Shown one piece after another: positions 18,843-26,831 of a DNA stretch of 53,651 nucleotides; within the stretch, counting starts at the first letter, position 1, and each line of letters begins with the position of its first letter. The stretch is from Myxococcota bacterium. Lineage in GTDB: Bacteria > Myxococcota_A > UBA9160 > PR03. Under the pieces are notes generated by a model, which was not told the DNA's origin, did not search any database, and saw only the letters and a list, made by a program, of their open reading frames with translations. The position numbers and the translations under genes were made by a program. Location of the stretch: NCBI GenBank assembly GCA_030066475.1, contig JASJBO010000043.1, positions 1 through 53,651 of the forward strand, written 5' to 3'.

Positions 18843-19166
18843 CTAGCAGCTCGGACGTGAAGGCCGGCCCGATGGACTCCGCTCGCCTACGGCTCGCTGC
18901 GCGCTTCGCTTGCGCCGCCAGAGCGGCCACGCCGGGAGCAGCAGCGCGATCTCCGTGCCGAACCCACACGGCGGCGCCTCCCAGTAGGGCCAGGTCTCCG
19001 AGCAGAGCGGGTCGTCGAAGTCGACCAGGCCGTCGGCATCGTTGTCGAGGCCGTCGGTGCAGCGCGGCGCCTGCTCGGCGTGGAACTCGAGCACGAACAG
19101 GCCGAACGAAGCGGGAACTCGACGGAGCTGTTCCCGACGGCGAGGAGATCTCGCCGGACGAGGCAC
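18843..19166 (-). pseudogene. Decayed remnant of a secreted protein: one Cys-bounded DxDxDG repeat and a C-terminal anchor
   Basis: This minus-strand frame holds the last ~75 residues of what looks like a larger exported protein. A hydrophobic FGLFVLEFHAEQAP is followed by a Ca-binding-like repeat CTDGLDNDADGLVDFDDPLC (residues 36-55), then SETWPYWE, PPCGFGTE, a hydrophobic run and WRRKR. The same sequence of parts closes the intact protein at 38418-41570. No signal peptide or real start codon is present; only a GTG at 19166 and Arg-rich text upstream. The final basic residues (RKRSAQR) are encoded by an interspersed repeat at 18873-18914, so the original stop is gone or the repeat inserted at the 3' end. 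It fills most of the 404-bp gap between ychF and the thiolase gene. Confidence 0.65.
18873..18914 (+). repeat. Interspersed two-hairpin repeat, copy 5 (short form)
   Basis: Plus-strand copy starting TGGACTCCGCTCG. Stem 1 is GCC-TAC-GGC. Hairpin 2 is nearly lost (GCGCGC-TTC-GCTTGCG). It overlaps the 3' end of the decayed anchor gene on the other strand and encodes its terminal basic residues there. Confidence 0.8.
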
Positions 19167-19179
19167 CTCCGATGCGGAA

Positions 19180-19210
19180 GGAGCCCAGGAGCCGTCGGCT
19201 CCCGGGCTCC
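19180..19210 (-). terminator. Strong hairpin downstream of the thiolase gene
   Basis: Two nested perfect arms: outer GGAGCCC/GGGCTCC and inner GGAGCC/GGCTCC with a GTC loop, interrupted by one A-C mismatch. It starts about 27 bases after the thiolase stop. No T-run follows on either strand, so it may be a 3'-end stabilising hairpin or a GC-genome terminator. Confidence 0.5.
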
Positions 19211-19236
19211 TGTAGCAGTCGGCGCTGAGCCGGCGA

Positions 19237-20433
19237 TCAGTCCAGCTCGGCCCGCTTGTACATCGTGACCACGGCGGCGCCGCCGAGGCCCAGGTTGTGC
19301 TGGAGCGCGACCCGGGCGCCCTCGACCTGGCGTGCCTCGGCCTGGCCGCGCAGCTGCCAGTTCAGCTCGGCGCACTGCGCCAGGCCCGTGGCCCCGAGCG
19401 GGTGGCCCTTCGAGATCAGCCCGCCCGAGGGGTTCACCACCACGCGGCCGCCGTAGGTGTTGGCGCCCGAGTCGATGAACTCGCCGGCCTCGCCCTCCGG
19501 GCACAGGCCCAGCGCCTCGTAGGTCACCAGCTCGTTGCAGCTGAAGCAATCGTGCAGCTCGACCACGTCCACGTCCTCGGGACCGGTCCCCGACTGCTCG
19601 TAGACCTTCCGTGCCGCGCTGCGGGTCATGTCGTAGCCGACCAGCTTGATGCTGCTCTTCTCTTCGAAGGTGCTGGGGAAGTCGGTGGTCATCGCCTGGC
19701 CGACGATCTCGATCGCCTGCCCCTCGAGGCCGTGCTTGCGCACGAACGCCTCGCTCGCCAGCACGGCCGCGCCGGCGCCGTCCGAGGTCGGGCAGCACTG
19801 CAGCTTGGTGAGCGGCTCGAAGACCATCGGCGCGTTCTTGATGTCCTCGAGGCTGTACTCGTCCTGGAACTGCGAGTAGGGGTTGTTGACCGAGTGCTTG
19901 TGGTTCTTCCAGCCGATCTTCGCGAAGTGCTCGGCGGTGGTGCCGTAGCGCTCCATGTGCTCGCGGCCGGCGTTGCCGAAGAACTGGGCCGCCGGCGGCG
20001 CCTTGGCGAAGCCGCGCGTCTCGATCATCTGCTTGGCGTGCAGGTCCATCGGGTTGGTGCGGTCGGTGAACTTCACGCCGAGCGAGCCCTTCTCCATCTT
20101 CTCGAAGCCCAGCGCCAGCGCGCACTCGGCGATGCCGCCCTCGACGAACTGCTTCGCCATCAGCAGGGCCGTCGAGCCGGTGGCGCAGTTGTTGTTCACG
20201 TTGTAGATCGGCACGCCCGACAGGCCGATCTCGTAGACCGCGCGCTGCCCGCAGGTGGAGTCGCCGTAGCAGTAGCCGACCGCCACCTGCTCGACGGCAT
20301 CGTAGGGAATGCCGGCGTCGGCCAGCGCCTTCGTGCCGGCCTCCTTCGCCATCTGCGGGTAGTCCCAGTCCTTCGAGCCGGGCTTCTCGAACTTGGTCAT
20401 GCCCACGCCGACCACGTACACCTTGCGTCCCAT
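19237..20433 (-). CDS. SCP-x type thiolase (lipid-transfer protein-like)
   Basis: A 398-residue thiolase-superfamily protein of the sterol carrier protein-x type, often annotated as lipid-transfer protein. The nucleophile is likely Cys83 in NNNCATGST, and [13 protein letters not shown] near the C terminus carries the catalytic His; [16 protein letters not shown] is characteristic of the SCP-x group. Such thiolases work in the breakdown or remodelling of branched fatty acids and sterol side chains. The ATG at 20433 is chosen over the GTG three bases earlier because AGGAG is then 7 nt upstream. It is divergent from the quinone reductase gene. Confidence 0.9.
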   Translation of the reverse strand: MGRKVYVVGVGMTKFEKPGSKDWDYPQMAKEAGTKALADAGIPYDAVEQVAVGYCYGDSTCGQRAVYEIGLSGVPIYNVNNNCATGSTALLMAKQFVEGGIAECALALGFEKMEKGSLGVKFTDRTNPMDLHAKQMIETRGFAKAPPAAQFFGNAGREHMERYGTTAEHFAKIGWKNHKHSVNNPYSQFQDEYSLEDIKNAPMVFEPLTKLQCCPTSDGAGAAVLASEAFVRKHGLEGQAIEIVGQAMTTDFPSTFEEKSSIKLVGYDMTRSAARKVYEQSGTGPEDVDVVELHDCFSCNELVTYEALGLCPEGEAGEFIDSGANTYGGRVVVNPSGGLISKGHPLGATGLAQCAELNWQLRGQAEARQVEGARVALQHNLGLGGAAVVTMYKRAELD

Positions 20434-20538
20434 CACCGTTCTCCTCGGGAGTTGCGGGTTTCGGCCTCGTCCCGCAGCGCGGGCCGCCGCCGGAACCTAC
20501 CGGTCGTTCGGGAGGCCGTCAAAGCGGCCATCGCGGTC

Positions 20539-20544
20539 TAGAAT
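20539..20544 (+). promoter_or_regulatory. -10 element placed for leaderless transcription of the quinone reductase gene
   Basis: TAGAAT ends six bases before the ATG at 20551, so transcription starting about 7 nt after the hexamer would begin at the start codon. No Shine-Dalgarno sequence is present between them. Confidence 0.5.
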
Positions 20545-20550
20545 CCGCAC

Positions 20551-21522
20551 ATGACACACGGAATCGAGGTGCGGAAGACGGGCGGTCCCGAGGTGCTCGA
20601 GTGGACCGAGTGCGACCCGGGCGCCCCCGGGCCCGGCCAGGTGCGCATCGCGCTCGCGGCGGCCGGGGTGAACTTCATCGATACCTACATGCGCAGCGGC
20701 CAGTACCCGCGGCCCGTGCCCTTCGTGCTCGGCCTCGAGGGCGCCGGGCGCGTCGAGGCGCTGGGGGACGGCGTCGGGGGTCTCGCGGCCGGCGACCGCG
20801 TGGCCTGGGCCTCCGTCCCCGCGTCCTACGCCGAGGCGGTGATCGCTCCGGCGGCGAGCGTCGTGAAGGTGCCGGATCCGATCGCCGACGACGTGGCTGC
20901 CGCGGCACTGCTCCAGGGCATGACGGCACACTATCTCGTGCACGCGCTGCGCGAGCCGCGACCCGGCGACACCGCCCTGGTCCACGCCGCGGCGGGCGGC
21001 ACCGGGCTCGTGCTGGTGCAGATGCTCGCGCGCGCGGGCGTCCGCGTGCTGGGCACCTGCTCGACCGAGGCGAAGGCGGCGCTCGCGCGAGCGGCCGGCT
21101 GCCACCAGGTGATCCGCTACACCGAGGAGGACTTCGTCGAGGCGGCGCGCGCCGCGACCGACGGCCGCGGCGTCGACGTCGTCTACGACGGCGTCGGCCA
21201 GGCGACCTTCGACGGCAGCCTGGCCTGCCTGCGCCCGCGCGGCCTGCTTGCGATCTTCGGCCAGGCGAGCGGGCCGGTGCCACCCTTCGACCTGCAGCGC
21301 CTCAACCAGCACGGCTCGCTCGTCGTGACGCGCCCCTCGCTCGCCCACTTCGTGGCGACGCGCGACGAGCTCGAGCGGCGCGCGGGCGACGTGCTGTCGG
21401 GGATCGCGTCGGGGGAGCTGTCGATCCGCATCGGGGCCCGCTACCCGCTGGCCGAAGCAGCGGCGGCACACCGCGCCCTGGAGGGTCGCGAGACCACCGG
21501 CAAAGTAGTGCTGCTGCCTTAG
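20551..21522 (+). CDS. Quinone oxidoreductase-type zinc-free medium-chain dehydrogenase
   Basis: A 323-residue NADPH:quinone reductase-family protein. Family marks include AAGVNFIDTYMRSGQYP (about residues 38-54), GLEGAGRVEALG, LLQGMTAHYL and VHAAAGGTGLVLVQMLA (about 147-163, the nucleotide-binding loop). No zinc ligands are present, as usual for this group. It probably reduces quinones or enones with NADPH. It appears leaderless (TAGAAT 6 nt upstream). Two interspersed repeats follow five bases after its stop codon. Confidence 0.9.
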   Translation: MTHGIEVRKTGGPEVLEWTECDPGAPGPGQVRIALAAAGVNFIDTYMRSGQYPRPVPFVLGLEGAGRVEALGDGVGGLAAGDRVAWASVPASYAEAVIAPAASVVKVPDPIADDVAAAALLQGMTAHYLVHALREPRPGDTALVHAAAGGTGLVLVQMLARAGVRVLGTCSTEAKAALARAAGCHQVIRYTEEDFVEAARAATDGRGVDVVYDGVGQATFDGSLACLRPRGLLAIFGQASGPVPPFDLQRLNQHGSLVVTRPSLAHFVATRDELERRAGDVLSGIASGELSIRIGARYPLAEAAAAHRALEGRETTGKVVLLP

Positions 21523-21526
21523 TCCT

Positions 21527-21625
21527 TGGACTTCGTTCGGCTGCGCCTCACTGCGCGCGCCTCTCGGCGCTTGCAGTCCGACTTCGTTCGGCTGCGCCTC
21601 ACTGCGCGCGCCTCTCGGCGCTTGC
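21527..21625 (+). repeat. Interspersed two-hairpin repeat, copies 6 and 7 in tandem (51-bp period)
   Basis: Two head-to-tail copies, 21527-21574 and 21578-21625, nearly identical. Stem 1 is GGC-TGC-GCC and hairpin 2 is GCGCC-TCTC-GGCGC, ending GCTTGC. Both share C-to-T changes (CGTTCG, CTCACTG) also seen in copy 8 at 23571, marking a subfamily. Confidence 0.88.
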
Positions 21626-21673
21626 CGCGCGGTCCTGGACGCGGCTTGTGCCCCGCCGTGATACGGTCTCGGG

Positions 21674-22720
21674 ATGGTCGAGGCGCCGCTCCGCGACGAC
21701 GAGGCGCTCGAGGACGCCGGGGCATCGGGCGGCCAGCGCGCGCACTGGGGCGCGGCCGTCGCCACGGGGGTCGGCATGGCGGTCGGGCTGCTCGGCCTCT
21801 ACGCGCTCAGCATCGCGCTGTTCGCCGACGCCTCCGTGCTGCGCGACGCGGATGGCGGGATCGTGCGCCTGGGGCGCTTCAACTGCACCATGATCGTCCT
21901 CAGCGCCTTCATCTGCGCCTCGCTGCGCCACGACGGCCCCGCCACCTGCGACACCCTCGCGCGGCTGCGCAGCCGGGTCGACGCGCCGCGCGAGCGATGG
22001 GCGGACTGGACCCGGCGCGCCGTGGCGCGTCGGCCCGGGCGTCTGGCGCTCGCGGCCGCGGCGGGCACTTGCTTCGGTCTCGCCGTCAACGCGATCAGCT
22101 CGGTCCTGATGCCGCCACGAAGCCCCGACCTGTGGCAGGGCCACGGGCTCTGGGCCGCGTTCCTGACTCCCTTCCAGTTCGCGCTCCTGGGCTGCATGGC
22201 AGACCGCAGCCTGTCGCGCGCGCGGGTGCTGTTCGAGATGGGCTCGCACGCGCGCGTGAGGCTGCTCGATACCGGCGGCCTGCGCCCGTTCGCGAGCGCG
22301 GGCGTCCGCGCCGCCGCGTTCTGGCTGATCGGCAGCTCGATCGCCTCGCTGCTCGCGCTCGACGCCAGCGTGCCGGGCGTGGTGCTGGGCGTCCTGGTGA
22401 TCACGCTGGGTCTCGGGGTGTCGGCCCTGCTGCTGCCGAGCCGCGGTCTGCACCAGCGCATCCGCGCCGAGAAGGCGCGCGAGCTGGCCTGGGTGCGCGA
22501 GGCGATCGAGCGGGCGCGCGACGAGCTGGCCCGGGGACGCGGCGACCCCGAGGCGAGCCTGCCCGCCCTGCTCGCCTACGAGACGCGCGTGCAGCAGGTC
22601 CACGAGTGGCCGTTCGACACCCCGTCGCTGCTGCGCTTCGCGCTGTTCCTGCTGGTGCCGCTGGGCTCCTGGCTGGGCGGCGCGCTGGTGGAGCGGGCGG
22701 TCGACTCCGCGCTGCGCTGA
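21674..22720 (+). CDS. Multi-pass membrane protein of unknown function
   Basis: A 348-residue protein with about six hydrophobic segments: near residues 27-50 (GVGMAVGLLGLYALSIALFA), 73-84, 118-137, 157-177, 215-258 (two close helices), and 315-335 at the C terminus. A long charged helix (about 262-310, beginning LHQRIRAEKARELAWVREAI) lies between the last two and may be cytoplasmic. Four Cys residues are scattered in or near helices. I do not recognise a family. There is no Shine-Dalgarno sequence; TACGGT ends 6 nt before the ATG, consistent with leaderless expression. It follows the tandem repeats and precedes an alpha/beta hydrolase gene by 52 bp. Confidence 0.75.
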   Translation: MVEAPLRDDEALEDAGASGGQRAHWGAAVATGVGMAVGLLGLYALSIALFADASVLRDADGGIVRLGRFNCTMIVLSAFICASLRHDGPATCDTLARLRSRVDAPRERWADWTRRAVARRPGRLALAAAAGTCFGLAVNAISSVLMPPRSPDLWQGHGLWAAFLTPFQFALLGCMADRSLSRARVLFEMGSHARVRLLDTGGLRPFASAGVRAAAFWLIGSSIASLLALDASVPGVVLGVLVITLGLGVSALLLPSRGLHQRIRAEKARELAWVREAIERARDELARGRGDPEASLPALLAYETRVQQVHEWPFDTPSLLRFALFLLVPLGSWLGGALVERAVDSALR

Positions 22721-22772
22721 GCGGACCCCAGCCGGAACGGGCGCACGGAAGAGGGGAACCGGGAGGGGACCG

Positions 22773-23546
22773 ATGCCGACGGTCGAGGCAGAGGGCGCGA
22801 CGCTCTACTACGAGGTCTACGGGGACGGCCCCGGACTGGTGCTCGCGCACGGGTCCGGCGGCAACGCGCTGTCCTGGTACCAGCAGATTCCGCACTTCGA
22901 GCGCAGCCATCGCGTCGTCGTGATCGAGCACCGCGGCTTCGGGCGTTCGCGCTGCGACGACGACGCGCGCGACCCGCACCTCTTCCCGGCCGACCTGGCC
23001 GCGGTGCTGGACGACGCGGGCGTGGAACGCGCCGCCCTGGTGTGCCAGTCGATGGGCGGCTGGACCGGCCTCCCCTTCGCAGTCGCGCACCCGGAGCGCA
23101 CTGCGGCCCTGGTGCTGTGCGGCACGCCGGGGGGCGTCCTCACCGACGGGATCGTGCGCGACATGGAGCTGGTGCCGGCCAAGGCCGCGAAGCGCACCGT
23201 GGCGGGCATGACGCTGGCGCTCGACTTCCCCGAGCGCGACCCCGCGCGCACGCGGCTCTACGAGCAGATCGCCGCGCTCAATCCGCCCGACGCGATCGCC
23301 GTGTTCGGCGCCGTGCTGGCCCGCACCCGGATCGAGCCCGCCGCGCTCGCCGACTACCGCGTGCCCACCCTGCTGCTCGTCGGCAGCGACGACGCCTTCT
23401 TCTCGGTCGAGTCGCTGCGCGGCGTCGCCGACGCGATCCCGGGCGCCGACTTCCGCGTCTGCGAGGGCTGCGGGCACTCGCCGTACTTCGAGTCGCCCGA
23501 CACCTTCAACGCCTGGGTGGCGGCCTTCCTGGCCGAGCACCGCTAG
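22773..23546 (+). CDS. Alpha/beta hydrolase
   Basis: A 257-residue alpha/beta-hydrolase-fold enzyme. LAHGSGGNALSWYQQIP holds the oxyanion-hole loop. The nucleophile elbow is CQSMGGW with Ser near residue 93. VGSDDAFF supplies the likely acidic residue and CEGCGHSPYFESP the catalytic His near the C terminus. Length and motifs resemble epoxide hydrolase/haloperoxidase or carboxylesterase relatives; substrate unknown. It starts at ATG 22773 after GGGAGGGG. It may be co-expressed with the membrane protein upstream. Confidence 0.87.
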   Translation: MPTVEAEGATLYYEVYGDGPGLVLAHGSGGNALSWYQQIPHFERSHRVVVIEHRGFGRSRCDDDARDPHLFPADLAAVLDDAGVERAALVCQSMGGWTGLPFAVAHPERTAALVLCGTPGGVLTDGIVRDMELVPAKAAKRTVAGMTLALDFPERDPARTRLYEQIAALNPPDAIAVFGAVLARTRIEPAALADYRVPTLLLVGSDDAFFSVESLRGVADAIPGADFRVCEGCGHSPYFESPDTFNAWVAAFLAEHR

Positions 23547-23570
23547 GATGCTGCACGGCAGAGGCCCCCA

Positions 23571-23619
23571 GCAAGCGCCCGGAGGGCGCGCGCAGTGAGG
23601 CGAAGCCGAACGAAGTCCA
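23571..23619 (-). repeat. Interspersed two-hairpin repeat, copy 8
   Basis: Minus-strand copy starting TGGACTTCGTTCGG at 23619. Stem 1 is GGC-TTC-GCC and hairpin 2 GCGCCC-TCC-GGGCGC, ending GCTTGC. It lies between the hydrolase gene and the YciI-like gene and shares the CGTTCG variant with copies 6 and 7. Confidence 0.85.
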
Positions 23620-23637
23620 TCAGCAGGATGCCGATGC

Positions 23638-23928
23638 ATGCCGCTCTTCGTCCTGATCGGTCGCGACGGCCCCGACAGCGCCGCCCGGCGCCAGCAGCAC
23701 CGTCCGGCGCATCTGGCCCACATGGAGCCGCTCGCGGCCGCCGGCCGGGTCCCCTACGCCGGGCCGCTGCTCGACGAGGCGGAGCGGCCCTGCGGCAGCG
23801 TGATCGTGTTCGAGGCCGAGAGCCTCGACGCGGCGCGCCGCCAGGCCGCCTCGGATCCCTATGTGGTGGAGGGGATCTTCGCGAGCTGGGAGCTGCTGGG
23901 GACGCGCCAGGTCTTCCCGGCCCGCTGA
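23638..23928 (+). CDS. YciI-like protein
   Basis: A 96-residue YCII-family protein of ferredoxin-like fold. It has FVLIGRDGPDSAARRQQHRP followed by the conserved H-A/L-x-H region (AHLAHMEPLAAAGRVPYAGP), a central GSVIVFEAESLDAARRQAASDPYV and a C-terminal strand. The His-Asp pair proposed to be catalytic in YCII proteins falls at the conserved His near residue 25 and the Asp in ASDPY. Function in cells is unknown. An AGGA lies upstream of ATG 23638. Confidence 0.85.
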   Translation: MPLFVLIGRDGPDSAARRQQHRPAHLAHMEPLAAAGRVPYAGPLLDEAERPCGSVIVFEAESLDAARRQAASDPYVVEGIFASWELLGTRQVFPAR

Positions 23929-24055
23929 TCCCCGCGGGCGGGTCCGGGGCCGCTTTCTCGCGGCACTGTGAACTCGGTCATAGGCCCGAGGCCACCCCGC
24001 GGAGGATGCTCCCGGAATCGGCGGCAGCGCCCGTCGCCGCAGGAGGGCACCGGCC

Positions 24056-24310
24056 ATGACCGCCAGGACCGTTCCCAATCTGCGTTCGGTGGAGCTCGAC
24101 GAAGCAGCGCAGGGCCAGGAGTCGCGGCGCAGCTCGATGCGCGACTACCTGATCGGCGCCGGCTTTGCGCTGGTCGTGTGGATCGTGATCATCGCCGCCT
24201 CGATGGTGGTCTCCGAGGCCCCGCGCGTCCAGCACGAGGTCGAGCGGGCGCTGCTGGCGGTGGACCAGCCGCGAGCGCTGCTCGAGTGCCTGTCGCGAGG
24301 CTGCGCTTAG
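24056..24310 (+). CDS. Small single-pass membrane protein
   Basis: An 84-residue protein of unknown function. The first ~30 residues are polar, then one membrane helix (about 33-53, IGAGFALVVWIVIIAASMVV), then a charged tail that ends with two Cys (LLECLSRGCA). It has a good AGGAGGG site 8 nt before ATG 24056, which supports it being real. The 127 bp before it hold no other feature that I can see. A three-copy repeat array begins 18 bases after its stop. Confidence 0.6.
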   Translation: MTARTVPNLRSVELDEAAQGQESRRSSMRDYLIGAGFALVVWIVIIAASMVVSEAPRVQHEVERALLAVDQPRALLECLSRGCA

Positions 24311-24328
24311 GGGCGGCTGCGGGCCTGA

Positions 24329-24560
24329 TGGACTTCGCTCGCCTGCGGCTCGCTGCGCGCGCCTTCGGCGCTTGCGGGGTGCCCGCTCAGCGAGGCGTTG
24401 CCGGCGCGAGCGCGTCTTGATGGACTTCGCTCGCCTGCGGCTCGCTGCGCGCGCCTTCGGCGCTTGCGGGGTGCCCGCTTAGCGAGCCGTTGCCGGCGCG
24501 AGCGCGTCTTGGTGGACTTCGCTCGCCTGCGGCTCGCTGCGCGCGCCTTCGGCGCTTGCG
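24329..24560 (+). repeat. Tandem array of three interspersed repeats (copies 9-11, 92-bp period)
   Basis: Copies begin at 24329, 24421 and 24513, exactly 92 bp apart. Each has stem 1 GCC-TGC-GGC and hairpin 2 GCGCC-TTC-GGCGC before GCTTGCG. The ~44-bp spacers are nearly identical and end TGCCGGCGCGAGCGCGTCTT. The last copy ends at the stop codon of the minus-strand PilZ gene. This fills the 250-bp gap 24311-24560. Confidence 0.9.
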
Positions 24561-25289
24561 TCAGACCGCCAGGGCCAGGGCGACTTCGGCGACGGCTCGG
24601 CGGATGGCGGCCCGGGCGCTATCGGCGACCTCGGTGAACTCGATCCCCATGCCGACCGGGAGCGCCGCACGCTGGAGGTTGCCGGGGACGTTCGTGAACA
24701 TCACGCGCCCCTCGAGCAGCAGCGGCCCCGCGCCGAGCGGAATCTCGATCGACACGCCCACGCCGCGCTGCGCCGGGCGCTTGGTCTCGAGGTAGGCGCC
24801 GCGTGTCGAGAGCGTGTACAGCCGCGCGCTCTTCTCGCGACCCGCGTGGGTCACCAGCGCGGGCACGTCGAACGGTGCGCGGGCCTCCTCGCGACGCCGG
24901 TGGGCGGAGCCGCCGTCGAGTGCGCGGTTGAGCTGGAAGCGCAGCCGGCCGGTCCCGTGCGGCTCCCACAGCGCCAGGGATACGCCCGCCTCGCGCAGCT
25001 CGGCCAGCGTCTCGGCCTCGGGCCGGGGCCCCGCGACGATGTAGCGGAGCGCACCACCCGGCGAGCGCGCGGCGAGCGCCTCGAGAGCGCGGGGCAGATC
25101 CGCCACCGTCAGCTCCGGCGGGATCAGCGCGGCGGCGACCTGGTAGCGATGCTCGGCGACGAGCTGGAACGCCTCCTCGGGCGTCTTGGCGCGGAGCGCC
25201 CGATAGCCGAGCGCACGCACCCGGTCGGCGAGCCCGCTACGCGGGCCCTCCGGTCCGTCGATGACGAGAACGCTCTTCTCGATGGGCAT
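24561..25289 (-). CDS. Pseudo-receiver plus PilZ domain protein
   Basis: A 242-residue protein. Residues 1-125 fold like a response-regulator receiver (KSVLVIDGPEGPRSGLADRV start, then alternating strands and helices) but lack the usual acidic pocket and phosphorylatable Asp, so it is probably not phosphorylated. Residues 130-235 are a PilZ domain: RRREEAR fits the RxxxR cyclic di-GMP-binding motif, and LSTRGAYLE stands for the second D/NxSxxG motif with Thr-Leu before Ser. The second motif is degenerate, so binding should be tested. It is followed upstream on the same strand by a tandem-PilZ gene with a similar start, suggesting duplication. Confidence 0.75.
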   Translation of the reverse strand: MPIEKSVLVIDGPEGPRSGLADRVRALGYRALRAKTPEEAFQLVAEHRYQVAAALIPPELTVADLPRALEALAARSPGGALRYIVAGPRPEAETLAELREAGVSLALWEPHGTGRLRFQLNRALDGGSAHRRREEARAPFDVPALVTHAGREKSARLYTLSTRGAYLETKRPAQRGVGVSIEIPLGAGPLLLEGRVMFTNVPGNLQRAALPVGMGIEFTEVADSARAAIRRAVAEVALALAV

Positions 25290-25373
25290 GCCTCACTCCA
25301 GCCTGCTGATCGGCAGAACGCGGGCGCGGGCTGAATCTCGTCTCGGGGACGGAGGGTGGAGCCGAGCGCCGTG

Positions 25374-26672
25374 TCAGGCCTCGGCGGCGGGCTCCCGATC
25401 GGCGCCGGCGCCGTCGAGGATCTCGGAGACGACCACGCCTGCCCCTTCGCTGCCCTCGTCCTGCGGCTCGAGCACCGGCAGGAAGTCGACCATCTTGTGC
25501 AGATAGCGCGCAGCGCCCTCGCTCAGGTCCACGAAGGCCAGGCCCACGCCGCGATCCCCGTCGTTGTGCGCCACGCGCGCGCGCACGACGAGTGGCGTCT
25601 CGCCGGGGCTGACGTGGATCGCGAGGCGCAGCTCCTGGCCGGCCTGCAGCACCGGGCTCGGATCGACGCGCATGCCGCCCTGCGAGAGGTCCCGACCGAT
25701 CAGGACGCGAGCCGCCTCGTGTCCGAGCGCGATGACGCGGCGCTCGTAGGCGCGCCGCGATTCGCAGCGCCGCTCGGTACCGGACGCCGGCGCCGGATCG
25801 GCCCCGGCATCCGCTGCCTCACAGGCCGGTGCGGAGTCGGTCTCCAGGGCGGGGGCGCGCAAGACCTCGCGAGAGCCGACGGCCTTCGAGTACCCCGTGT
25901 CGGTCGACCCGTCGGGATCGATGGCGGCGGCCGGCGCGGCCAGTTCGGCCGGCTGCGCGGGCGCCTCGGCTCGCGGTGCGGACGGCGCGGCGCGCATCAC
26001 GGCGGGCCCTTCGGTGTAGGAGGACACGATCGCCGCGAGCTGCTTGCGGATGCCGGGCGAGAGGCCGGAGAACGCCACGGCGAGGGCGTGCGACGCCGGC
26101 TCGCTCTCCTCGACGGCGCCCGCCCGCACCACGCGGCCGCGCACGGACAGCGGCCGCCCTCCCGACAGCGCCTCGGGCAGCTGCACCGTGATCCGCTGTC
26201 CGGGCTCGAACGCCCGCTGCGTGAGCAGCCGACAGCCCTTCACCGAGAGGTCGGCGAGCATCGCGTCGCGCCGACGCAGGCCCGTGCGGAACCGCACCGG
26301 CGCACCGATCGGCACGCGCCGCGCTCGGCGCTCGGGTCCCCGGTAGAGGGCGTGCAGCAGCAGCAGGCGGAGGGCCTCGCGGTGCACCGGACGCCGCACG
26401 ACCAGGTCGACGCCCGTGCGGCGCAGCATCGCGCGCAGCGTGCGGGAGTCCTGATCGAGCACGGCCATCTGCACGGTGTCGGCCGACACGGCGCGGCGCC
26501 GCAGCGACTTCAGACGCCGGGGAGTGCCGACCACCAGGTCGTAGGCGGCGCCCCCGGGCGCCTGCTCCCGGTCCTCGACCAGCGCGCCCAGCCCGTCGAC
26601 GAGCTCGCGCACGTCGGCGAGCTCGCCGTCGTGCAGCAGCAGGACGCTCCGATTGGCTGCGAACTGGGTCAC
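25374..26672 (-). CDS. Pseudo-receiver plus two PilZ domains
   Basis: A protein of about 432 residues. An N-terminal receiver-like region (RSVLLLHDGELADVRELV start) is followed by PilZ 1 (about residues 115-215) with RRARRVPIGAPVRFR and LADLSVKGCRLL, a Pro/Ala-rich linker (about 230-295), and PilZ 2 (about 300-395) with RRCESRRAYERR and GRDLSQGGMRV, which matches both cyclic di-GMP motifs well. The tail is acidic. The frame extends to a TTG at 26765, but the GTG at 26672, just before the receiver-like fold, is preferred; GTG 26708 is another option. It lies 84 bp upstream of the shorter PilZ gene, likely in one operon. Its targets are unknown. Confidence 0.75.
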   Translation of the reverse strand: MTQFAANRSVLLLHDGELADVRELVDGLGALVEDREQAPGGAAYDLVVGTPRRLKSLRRRAVSADTVQMAVLDQDSRTLRAMLRRTGVDLVVRRPVHREALRLLLLHALYRGPERRARRVPIGAPVRFRTGLRRRDAMLADLSVKGCRLLTQRAFEPGQRITVQLPEALSGGRPLSVRGRVVRAGAVEESEPASHALAVAFSGLSPGIRKQLAAIVSSYTEGPAVMRAAPSAPRAEAPAQPAELAAPAAAIDPDGSTDTGYSKAVGSREVLRAPALETDSAPACEAADAGADPAPASGTERRCESRRAYERRVIALGHEAARVLIGRDLSQGGMRVDPSPVLQAGQELRLAIHVSPGETPLVVRARVAHNDGDRGVGLAFVDLSEGAARYLHKMVDFLPVLEPQDEGSEGAGVVVSEILDGAGADREPAAEA

Positions 26673-26831
26673 GTCGGTTCCGATCGGCTCGGCAGTGGTC
26701 CGCAGCACGGATCGGCCAGCGGGATTCCGCGCTGTAGCACTCCCCAAGGGGGGCGACGCATTCAACGCGCTCCGGCGTTCGGCCGAAAACGCATCCGGAG
26801 CGCGGGGCCCGGATCCCCAGGGAGGAACGCC

